A stretch of 11,976 nt of DNA, from contig JBBSMX010000130.1 in the NCBI GenBank assembly GCA_038232935.1, forward strand, positions 1-11,976, written 5' to 3'. The translations under genes and the position numbers were made by a program. Under the pieces are notes generated by a model. The model ran no database searches, was not told the DNA's origin, and saw only the letters and a list, made by a program, of their open reading frames with translations. Shown in pieces: positions 5,916 through 11,976 of this stretch (the first letter of the stretch is position 1; every line of letters begins with the position of its first letter). Source of the DNA: JBBSMX01 sp038232935. Lineage in GTDB: Bacteria; Bacteroidota; Rhodothermia; Rhodothermales; JANQRZ01.

Positions 5916-5928
5916 CGACAGGACCGCG

Positions 5929-8817
5929 TCATTCGTATTCCTCGATCGGCGGGCAGGAACAGACGAGGTTGCGGTCACCCCACGCGTTGTCGACGCGGCC
6001 GACGGCAGGCCAGAACTTCGCCTCGCGCGTCCACGCCGCCGGGTAGGCCGCCTGCTGCCGTGAGTACGGCCGGTCCCAGTCGTCGGCGGTGACGACCTCG
6101 GCCGTGTGCGGGGCGTGCCGGAGCGCGCTCTGCTCTACGTCCACGACGCCGAGCTCGATCTCCTGAATCTCGGAGCGGATCGCGATCATCGCGTCGCAGA
6201 ACCGGTCGAGCTCGCCCTTCGCTTCGCTCTCCGTCGGCTCGATCATGAGGGTGCCGGCGACGGGCCAGCTCATCGTCGGGGCGTGGAAGCCGTAGTCGAT
6301 GAGCCGCTTGGCGACGTCCTCGGCGGTGACGCCGGCGTTCAAGAACGGGCGGAGGTCGAGGATGAACTCGTGGGCGACGTAGCCCTCGGGGCCGCGGAAG
6401 AGGATATCGTAGTGCCCTTCGAGCCGCTTCGCCATGTAGTTGGCGTTGAGGATCGCGAGCTCGGTCGCGCGCGTCAGGCCGGGGCCACCCATCATCGCGA
6501 TGTAGGCCCACGAGATCAGCAGGATCGACGCACTGCCGTAGGGCGCAGCCGAGATCGGCGCGATGCCCTCGCTCCCGCCGACGTTCTCCACGACGGGGTG
6601 CGCCGGGAGGAAGGGAGCGAGGGTCTCGTTCACGCAGATCGGTCCCATTCCCGGCCCGCCGCCGCCGTGCGGAATGGAGAACGTCTTGTGGAGGTTGAGG
6701 TGGCATACGTCCATCCCGAACTCGCCCGGCCGGCACAGCCCGACCTGCGCGTTCATGTTCGCGCCGTCCATGTAGACCAGGCCGCCGTTCGAGTGGATGA
6801 GGTCGGCGATCTCACGGATCGTCCGCTCGAAGACGCCGTGCGTGCTCGGGTACGTGATCATCAGCGCGGCGAGGCGGTCGGCGTGTTGCTCGGCCTTCGC
6901 CTTCAAGTCGGCCATATCCACGTTGCCGTTCTCGTCGGACTTGACGACGACGACGTCCATCCCGGCCATCACCGCGCTCGCCGGGTTCGTCCCGTGCGCG
7001 CTCGACGGGATGAGGCAGACGGTGCGGTCGGTGTCGCCGTGGTGGAGGTGGTAGGCGCGGATCGTCATGAGTCCGGCCAGTTCGCCCTGCGCGCCGGAGT
7101 TCGGCTGCAGGCTCACGTCGGCGAAGCCAGTGATCTCGCGGAGCCAGTCGCGCAGCTCGTCCATCATCTCGTGGTAGCCGGCGGCCTGCGACACGGGCGC
7201 GAACGGGTGGAGCGCCGAGAAGCCAGGGAACGTGACGGGGATCATCTCGGCCGCCGCGTTCAGCTTCATCGTGCAGCTCCCGAGCGGGATCATCGAGTGC
7301 GCGAGCGAGAGGTCGCGGTTCTCCAGCTTCTTGAGGTACCGGAGCATCTCGGTCTCGCTCCGGTAGCGGTGGAAGTTCAGGTGCGTCATGAACTCGGACG
7401 TGCGCGCGTGCGCCCCGTCGTAGTCGAGTCCGGTCTCGCCCGCAATCTCATCGGCGGTGAAGCCGGGCGCGGCCGTCCCGGCGAAGATCATCAGCAGGTC
7501 GTTCACGTCGTCGATCCCGACCGTCTCGTCGAGGGCGATGCCGAGCGTGCCGTCGCCGAAGTCGCGGAGGTTGATACCCTGCTCATCGGCGGCACGCTCG
7601 ACGAGATCACTCGCGGCGAAACCGTCGGCGGGGTGGATGCGGAGCGTGTCGAAATAGTCGTTGTGCGTCACCTCGTGCCCGAGGCGGTCGAGGCCGGCGG
7701 CGAGGAGGCGGGTGAAGCCGTGGATGCGGTGGGCGATCTTCCGCAGCCCGTCCGGGCCGTGGTAGACGGCGTACATCGACGCGATCACGGCGAGGAGGAC
7801 CTGCGCCGTGCAGATGTTCGAGGTCGCCTTCTCGCGGCGGATGTGCTGCTCGCGCGTCTGGAGCGCCATCCGCAGCGCGGGTTTCCCATTCGCATCGAGG
7901 GAGACGCCGATGATCCGGCCGGGGATCTTCCGCTTGAACTCGTCGGTCGTCGCGAAGAAGGCGGCGTGGGGGCCGCCGTAGCCCATCGGCACCCCGAAGC
8001 GCTGCGAGTTGCCGACGGCGACATCGGCCCCGAACTCGCCGGGCGGCGTCAGCAGCGTGAGCGCGAGCAGGTCGGTGGCGACGGCGACGTACGCGCCCGC
8101 GCCGTGCGCGGCGGTGCAGAAGTTGGCGTAGTCCTCGACCGCACCGTCCGTCGCCGGGTACTGAAGCAACGCGCCGAACGTGTCGTCGCCGAAGTTGAAC
8201 TCTGCCGGGTCGCCGACGACGATCTCGACGCCGATGGGCTCGGCACGGCCCTGCACTACGGCGATCGTCTGCGGGTGGCAGGTCTCGGCGACGAAAAATT
8301 TGGGCTTCTTCCCGCGCGTCTGCCCGAAGAACATGCTCATCGCTTCGGCCGCCGCCGTGCCCTCGTCCAGCAGCGAGGCGTTCGCGATCTCCAGGCCGGT
8401 GAGGTCGGCGACGGCGGTCTGGAAGTTCAGCAGCGCTTCGAGCCGGCCCTGCGCGATCTCGGCCTGATACGGGGTGTACTGCGTGTACCAGCCCGGATTC
8501 TCGAACACGTTGCGCAGGATGACGGGCGGCGTGATCGTGCCGGAGTAGCCCATCCCGAGGTACGAGCGGTAGACGCTGTTCTTGTTCGCCAGTTCGCGCG
8601 CACGTTGGAGCAACTGCGCTTCCGTCAGCGCGGTGGGGAGGTCGAGCGGGCGCTCGGTGCGGATGCTGTTCGGCACCGCCGCGTCGGCGAGGGCGTCGAG
8701 TGAGTCCAGCCCGAGCGTGTCGAGCATGGCCTGCACGCCCTCGGCAGCGGGGCCGTTGTGGCGGCGCTCGAAGCGGTCCGGGTGGCGGAGGGCGAGGGCG
8801 TCGGGGGCTACCTGCAT
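5929..8817 (-). CDS. gcvP: Glycine dehydrogenase (decarboxylating), P-protein
   Basis: A complete 962-aa P-protein of the glycine cleavage system. It decarboxylates glycine with pyridoxal phosphate and passes the aminomethyl group to the lipoyl arm of GcvH. Both halves (the GcvPA and GcvPB equivalents) are fused, as in Proteobacteria and many Bacteroidota. The PLP lysine is K711 in LNLHKTFSIPHGGGGPG; the GSCTMKLNAAAEMIP motif is near 512-526. The N-terminus (DALALRHPDRFERRHNGP) is typical, which supports the ATG at 8817. No SD. gcvT and gcvH are not in the window, so the system is dispersed in this genome. rnc lies 78 bp upstream on the same strand, and no glycine riboswitch fits in that gap. 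Confidence 0.97.
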   Translation of the reverse strand: MQVAPDALALRHPDRFERRHNGPAAEGVQAMLDTLGLDSLDALADAAVPNSIRTERPLDLPTALTEAQLLQRARELANKNSVYRSYLGMGYSGTITPPVILRNVFENPGWYTQYTPYQAEIAQGRLEALLNFQTAVADLTGLEIANASLLDEGTAAAEAMSMFFGQTRGKKPKFFVAETCHPQTIAVVQGRAEPIGVEIVVGDPAEFNFGDDTFGALLQYPATDGAVEDYANFCTAAHGAGAYVAVATDLLALTLLTPPGEFGADVAVGNSQRFGVPMGYGGPHAAFFATTDEFKRKIPGRIIGVSLDANGKPALRMALQTREQHIRREKATSNICTAQVLLAVIASMYAVYHGPDGLRKIAHRIHGFTRLLAAGLDRLGHEVTHNDYFDTLRIHPADGFAASDLVERAADEQGINLRDFGDGTLGIALDETVGIDDVNDLLMIFAGTAAPGFTADEIAGETGLDYDGAHARTSEFMTHLNFHRYRSETEMLRYLKKLENRDLSLAHSMIPLGSCTMKLNAAAEMIPVTFPGFSALHPFAPVSQAAGYHEMMDELRDWLREITGFADVSLQPNSGAQGELAGLMTIRAYHLHHGDTDRTVCLIPSSAHGTNPASAVMAGMDVVVVKSDENGNVDMADLKAKAEQHADRLAALMITYPSTHGVFERTIREIADLIHSNGGLVYMDGANMNAQVGLCRPGEFGMDVCHLNLHKTFSIPHGGGGPGMGPICVNETLAPFLPAHPVVENVGGSEGIAPISAAPYGSASILLISWAYIAMMGGPGLTRATELAILNANYMAKRLEGHYDILFRGPEGYVAHEFILDLRPFLNAGVTAEDVAKRLIDYGFHAPTMSWPVAGTLMIEPTESEAKGELDRFCDAMIAIRSEIQEIELGVVDVEQSALRHAPHTAEVVTADDWDRPYSRQQAAYPAAWTREAKFWPAVGRVDNAWGDRNLVCSCPPIEEYE

Positions 8818-8895
8818 GGCATCGGCGGAAGCGGGAGGGAGGATGGCGGGGCTCTCACCCCCGGAGACACAGGCAGCCGAACCCGACGCCGGGGC

Positions 8896-9789
8896 CTATT
8901 GTTTCGCGGCGGCGGCGGCCTCCGTTTCTTCTTCGCGGAGGCGCTCCAAGGCTTCGCACGCGGCCTCCTGCTCGGCCCGTTTCTTCGAGCGCGCCCGGCC
9001 GATCCCGAGCGGCACCCCTTCGACCAACACTTCGATTGTGAAGCGGCGTTCGTGGCTCGGCCCTTCCTCCGTGACGACGCGGTAGACCGGCTGTGCCTGA
9101 CCCCGTGCCTGCACGTATTCCAGCAGCAGGCTCTTGAAGTTGCTCCGCTGCTCGGCCACCTCGCCGAGGTCCACGTGCTCGTCGAGCACGTCGAAGACGA
9201 ACTGCCGGGCGGCGTCGAAGCCCTGGTCGAGGTGGAGCGCGCCGAGGACGGCCTCGAAGGCGTCGGCGAGGATCGTGGGGTTGCTGCGGCCCTCGCCCTG
9301 CGCCATGTTCGGGCTCAGCAGGAGGAGCGGACCGAGGTCGAGGGCTTCGGCGTAGGAGGCGAGCATGGCCCCGTTGACGAGCTTGGCCCGCAGCCGCGTT
9401 AGGAAGCCCTCGTCGTGGTCGGGGAACTCGGTGTAGAGCCGTTCCGCGACCGCCACGCCGAGCACGGCGTCGCCGAGGAACTCCAGCCGCTCGTTACTCT
9501 GGAGGTGGCTGTTGGGCTGCCCCCGCAAGACCGAGCGGTGCCGGAGCGCGCGTTCGTAGAGCTCCAAGTCGCCAACCGGCATCCCGACGAAGGCTTCGAT
9601 CCGGGCGCGTCGCGCGGCGGCGGTAGCCTCCTCGGTCAGCGGCTCCTCGGTGGGCTTCGCCTGTCGGAACGGGACAATGACGCCGACGAGCGTACGGAGA
9701 CGGTCGCGCACGGCCGCGAGCAGCGTGCGTAGGCGGAGCAAGACGCTCCGCTCGTTCGTCTCAGTCGGTGTCAAGTAGGAGCGGGCCAC
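8896..9789 (-). CDS. rnc: Ribonuclease III
   Basis: A 297-aa RNase III, which cleaves double-stranded RNA in rRNA and mRNA processing. The catalytic domain has the signature NERLEFLGDAVL (99-110) with E103 and D107, and the second acidic pair D176 and E179 in LADAFEAVLG. The dsRNA-binding domain spans about 216-284 (NFKSLLLEYVQARG and RSKKRAEQEAACEALERL). A 60-residue N-terminal extension precedes the domain, longer than in E. coli (226 aa total) and partly hydrophobic/basic (16-42); extensions occur in Bacteroidota homologues. The start is GTG at 9789, and the only nearby Met (M70) would cut into the catalytic domain. A later TTG or GTG is possible. The C-terminus ends in a Glu/Ala-rich tail. 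In many Bacteroidota rnc follows acpP-fabF; here it is alone, divergent from an aldehyde dehydrogenase. Confidence 0.95.
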   Translation of the reverse strand: MARSYLTPTETNERSVLLRLRTLLAAVRDRLRTLVGVIVPFRQAKPTEEPLTEEATAAARRARIEAFVGMPVGDLELYERALRHRSVLRGQPNSHLQSNERLEFLGDAVLGVAVAERLYTEFPDHDEGFLTRLRAKLVNGAMLASYAEALDLGPLLLLSPNMAQGEGRSNPTILADAFEAVLGALHLDQGFDAARQFVFDVLDEHVDLGEVAEQRSNFKSLLLEYVQARGQAQPVYRVVTEEGPSHERRFTIEVLVEGVPLGIGRARSKKRAEQEAACEALERLREEETEAAAAAKQ

Positions 9790-9839
9790 GGGATGGAGGC
9801 TTAGTGCCGCTGCAAGGTCTCTGTTTCCCGCCTCCTACG

Positions 9840-9875
9840 CAAGCCGACGCTACGTTTCTATTTCATTTTCACTCC
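9840..9875. promoter_or_regulatory. A/T-rich patch between divergent rnc and aldehyde dehydrogenase
   Basis: The 145-bp gap between the divergent starts (9790-9934) contains one markedly A/T-rich patch. Its TACGTTTC (9851-9858) is one base off the Bacteroidota -7 box TAnnTTTG, reading toward the dehydrogenase. I see no matching -33 TTTG at the right distance. It is the likeliest place for the promoters of both genes. Confidence 0.25.
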
Positions 9876-9934
9876 TCATCGACCCGTGCGAAGGCAGGGT
9901 CTGCCGTCTCGCACTCAGCACTCATCGTTTGCCC

Positions 9935-11305
9935 ATGTCCGACACGATCACGACCGTCAATCCCGCCACCGGCGAAGCACTCGCCACCTACGCCTACCAC
10001 ACCGACGACGAAACGGAGGCGATCCTCCAGCGCGCCGCCGACGCGTTCGGGCAGCACCGCGCCACTTCGTTCCCAGCACGCGCCGCGAAGATGAACCGCG
10101 TGGCCGACACCTTGGAGGAGCGGAAGCGGGAGATCGGCGAGTTGATGACGCGGGAGATGGGCAAGCCGCTCGCACAGGCCATCGCCGAGGTGGAGAAGTG
10201 CGCGTGGGCCTGCCGTTACTACGCCGACAACGCCGAAGCCCAACTCGCCGACGAACCGGTCGAGACGGAGGCGACGAAGAGCCTGATCGTGTACCAGCCG
10301 CTCGGGCTGATCGTGGCGGTGATGCCGTGGAATTTCCCGCTCTGGCAGGCCTTCCGCTTCGCCGCGCCGAACGTGATGGCGGGCAACGTCGGCGTCCTCA
10401 GGCACGCCTCGAACGTGCAGGGCTGCGCCGAAGTCATGGAAGGATTATTCCACGAGGCCGGGTTCGAGGCGGGCGTATTCCAAAATCTCCGCGTACCGCA
10501 CGACCGCTTCGAAGACGTGATCGCGGACCGGCGCGTGCGCGGCGTCACGCTCACCGGCAGTGGCACCGCCGGTCGCTCCATCGCTGCCGCTGCCGGGCAG
10601 CACTTGAAGCCGACCGTGCTCGAACTCGGCGGCTCCGACCCCTTCATCGTCCTCGCCGAGGCCGACCTCGACCGCGCCGTGGCGGTCGGGGTGAAAGGGC
10701 GCGTGCAGAACAACGGCGAGAGCTGCATCGCCGCGAAGCGCTTCATCGTCGAAGCGCCCATCGCCGGCGCCTTCACCGAGCGCTTCGTCCGCGCCTTCGA
10801 GAACCTGACCGTCGGCGATCCGATGGACGAGGACACCGACGTCGGCCCGATGGCGCGCGCCGACCTCCGCGACGAGGTCCACGATCAGGTCGAGCGTGCT
10901 GTGGCGGACGGGGCCGAGGTCCTCACTGGTGGCCGAAAGCTGGACCGCGACGGGTACTACTACGCGCCAACCGTGCTCGGCAATGTCAAGCGCGGGACCG
11001 TCGCGTTCGAAGAGGAGATCTTCGGGCCGGTCGCCTCTGTGATCGTCGCGGCAGATGAAGACGAAGCGGTGGACCTTGCCAACGACACGCACTTCGGGCT
11101 CGGCGGAGCCGTGTTCACCGAGGATCGGGAGAAAGGCGAGGCCGTGGCGCGGCGGCTCGAATGCGGCTGCGCGTTCGTCAACGAGATGGTGAAGAGCCAC
11201 CCGCACCTCCCGTTCGGCGGGGTCAAAGACAGCGGCTACGGGCGCGAGCTCTCCAGCCTCGGCATCCGCGAGTTCGTTAACGCGAAGACGTTGTGGGTGG
11301 AATGA
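9935..11305 (+). CDS. Aldehyde dehydrogenase, succinate-semialdehyde type (Sad/YneI-like)
   Basis: A 456-aa NAD(P)-dependent aldehyde dehydrogenase, close along its whole length to E. coli Sad (YneI). It probably oxidises succinate semialdehyde to succinate, the end of the GABA shunt, though related aldehydes are possible. Catalytic features are present: PWNF at 131-134 (N133), the base E230 in LELGGSDPF, the nucleophile C264 in NNGESCIAAKRF, and EEIFGP at 360-365. The usual cofactor-binding lysine (LKHA or KP in relatives) is replaced by Arg: R156 in VLRHASN. This might alter cofactor binding, but the enzyme otherwise looks complete. The start is the ATG at 9935, matching the family's INPATG lead; a TTG six bases earlier is unlikely. 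No SD. No GABA transaminase is visible nearby. Confidence 0.9.
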   Translation: MSDTITTVNPATGEALATYAYHTDDETEAILQRAADAFGQHRATSFPARAAKMNRVADTLEERKREIGELMTREMGKPLAQAIAEVEKCAWACRYYADNAEAQLADEPVETEATKSLIVYQPLGLIVAVMPWNFPLWQAFRFAAPNVMAGNVGVLRHASNVQGCAEVMEGLFHEAGFEAGVFQNLRVPHDRFEDVIADRRVRGVTLTGSGTAGRSIAAAAGQHLKPTVLELGGSDPFIVLAEADLDRAVAVGVKGRVQNNGESCIAAKRFIVEAPIAGAFTERFVRAFENLTVGDPMDEDTDVGPMARADLRDEVHDQVERAVADGAEVLTGGRKLDRDGYYYAPTVLGNVKRGTVAFEEEIFGPVASVIVAADEDEAVDLANDTHFGLGGAVFTEDREKGEAVARRLECGCAFVNEMVKSHPHLPFGGVKDSGYGRELSSLGIREFVNAKTLWVE

Positions 11306-11383
11306 GGCCGTTCCAACCGAGCGTCGTCGTGTCGCTTCGACGTGAGGCGTGAGCGCGAAGCGTACCGTAGGAAATGTGACGTG

Positions 11384-11400
11384 GGGGATCAGACATCCCC
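11384..11400 (+). terminator. Short hairpin after the aldehyde dehydrogenase gene
   Basis: GGGGAT (11384-11389) and ATCCCC (11395-11400) form a perfect 6-bp stem with a 5-nt loop, about 80 nt after the dehydrogenase stop. There is no T tract, so it is at most a weak or Rho-assisted terminator. Confidence 0.25.
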
Positions 11401-11413
11401 GCCGAGCCTGCGT

Positions 11414-11444
11414 TCACGAATCACGCGTCACGCATCGCGTCACG
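11414..11444. repeat. Degenerate TCACGNN heptamer repeats
   Basis: Three consecutive heptamers, TCACGAA (11414-11420), TCACGCG (11421-11427) and TCACGCA (11428-11434), are followed by TCGCG and TCACG (to 11444). Within this, GCGTCACG occurs twice (11425-11432, 11437-11444). The tract lies about 50-80 bp upstream of the PspB-like gene, where an operator could be, but no known regulator matches. Confidence 0.5.
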
Positions 11445-11492
11445 TGGTTATCATGTAGCTCCGCAACCGACACGCGCAACTCGCCATCCATC

Positions 11493-11831
11493 ATGGGTCC
11501 CTTTCTCGTCGCCATCGTCGCTATCCTTGCGTGGGCCCTCGTGCAGGCCTCGCGCAACTGGGCCAGCGGGGCGTCCCGCTCCGTACCGAGCGCCGAGCAG
11601 CAGCAGCTCCTCCAAGAAGTGCTCCACGAGCTAGAGGGGGCCAAAGCCGACCGCAAGCGACTCGCGCAGCGCGTCCAGAACCTCGAAGCCATCGTGACGA
11701 CGGAGACGTTCGAGCTGGCGAAGAAGGACCCGCAGGCCGCCGCCGCCCGGCTGGAACTGCCCGAGGCGGAGGATGAGCTGACGCCGGAGGACGAGGCAGC
11801 CCGGCTCGCCCGCAGAATGCGCGGGATGTGA
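11493..11831 (+). CDS. Small membrane-anchored coiled-coil protein, PspB-like
   Basis: A 112-aa protein with an N-terminal hydrophobic segment (PFLVAIVAILAWALVQA, 3-19), a short linker, then a predicted coiled coil (about 34-70). Its middle RLAQRVQNLEAIVTTE (56-71) resembles RMRERIQALESILDAE in the E. coli phage-shock protein PspB (74 aa). A charged, Glu-rich tail (71-112) is longer than in PspB. If related, it would sit in the inner membrane and take part in envelope-stress signalling, but PspA and PspC are not in the window and the match is by eye. The ATG at 11493 is chosen because it puts the membrane segment at the N-terminus; the frame upstream is Arg-rich and does not look coding. No SD. 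Confidence 0.6.
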   Translation: MGPFLVAIVAILAWALVQASRNWASGASRSVPSAEQQQLLQEVLHELEGAKADRKRLAQRVQNLEAIVTTETFELAKKDPQAAAARLELPEAEDELTPEDEAARLARRMRGM

Positions 11832-11861
11832 GGATGGGCTAAGTAGGGTCAAGTAAGAACG

Positions 11862-11975
11862 CTAGCTGAGGCCGGCGGTGATGAGCGCCTGCTCCGGCGT
11901 CAACTCATCGAAGAAACGCCGACACGCGGCCTTCAGAGCATCCAGACTCCGCTCCAGGTTCGCGGCAATCTCGTT
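11862..11975 (-). CDS. 3' end of an unknown gene (partial)
   Basis: A minus-strand frame is open from the window edge to a TAG at 11862-11864, giving the last 37 residues of a protein that starts outside. The sequence looks coding: NLERSLDALKAACRRFFDEL followed by TPEQALITAGLS, helical and amphipathic with no stops and low Arg bias. I do not recognise the family. It converges on the PspB-like gene, with 30 nt between stops. Confidence 0.55.
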   Translation of the reverse strand, partial: NEIAANLERSLDALKAACRRFFDELTPEQALITAGLS

Positions 11976-11976
11976 C

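Noticed and set aside
6106..8703. Very long plus-strand open frame (865 codons) opposite gcvP
   Set aside because: It is Arg/Val/Asp/Glu-rich low-complexity sequence mirroring the GC-biased codons of gcvP on the other strand, with no recognisable domain; a shadow frame.
8818..8895. Possible glycine riboswitch in the leader of gcvP
   Set aside because: The gap to rnc is only 78 nt, too short for the usual tandem glycine aptamer, and I see no recognisable aptamer core or expression hairpin.
9881..9905. Competing stems (GACCC/GGGTC and GGCAG/CTGCC) in the aldehyde dehydrogenase leader as an attenuator
   Set aside because: Stems are 5 bp each, with no leader peptide and no terminator; not distinguishable from chance.
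1..11976. CRISPR array, tRNA, rRNA, insertion sequence or phage genes
   Set aside because: I saw no regularly spaced repeats, no tRNA-like cloverleaf or CCA end in the gaps, and no transposase, integrase or phage structural gene.

Overview
The window is GC-rich bacterial chromosome with densely packed genes, several convergent pairs only 3 to 13 nt apart, and almost no Shine-Dalgarno sequences. Only one of eleven intact protein genes, the VOC gene at 3821-4606, has a clear AGGAGG. With the DUF3109 Cys-cluster protein and the overall protein style, this suggests the Bacteroidota/Rhodothermota side of the tree (a Rhodothermales-like organism). That placement is inference from gene content and missing SDs, not a measured phylogeny.

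Layout. 72-2251 (+): a possible TTGACA promoter very close to its start codon, then a DUF3109 protein and rpoN (sigma-54), 48 bp apart and probably co-transcribed. 2255-2719 (-): a DinB-like protein, tail to tail with rpoN. 2809-3177 (+): a doubtful 29-aa ORF and an 80-aa protein of unknown function. 3205-3244: a perfect 16-bp inverted repeat, probably a two-way terminator. 3264-4606 (-): a PRC-barrel protein with a 15-bp tandem duplication near its start, and a two-domain VOC (glyoxalase-fold) protein. 4620-5179: a gene-poor stretch holding what looks like the decayed N-terminus of a DUF4007 protein (a family known from defence islands) and a 57-aa ORF in the same frame. 5180-5915 (+): a 72-aa protein overlapping an AbiEii/MNT-like nucleotidyltransferase, the layout of a toxin-antitoxin-like module. 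5929-8817 (-): gcvP, the full-length fused P-protein of the glycine cleavage system. 8896-9789 (-): rnc (RNase III). 9935-11305 (+): a succinate-semialdehyde-dehydrogenase-like aldehyde dehydrogenase. 11493-11831 (+): a small membrane-anchored coiled-coil protein resembling PspB. 11862-11975 (-): the 3' end of a gene running off the window.

Most of this is core housekeeping: sigma-54 transcription, glycine catabolism/one-carbon supply, RNA processing, aldehyde oxidation and stress-type small proteins. The accessory patch is 4784-5915, where a nucleotidyltransferase pair lies next to a relic of a probable defence-associated gene. I see no complete new multi-gene system. That patch, and the overlap architecture of the nucleotidyltransferase pair, are the parts most worth a second look.
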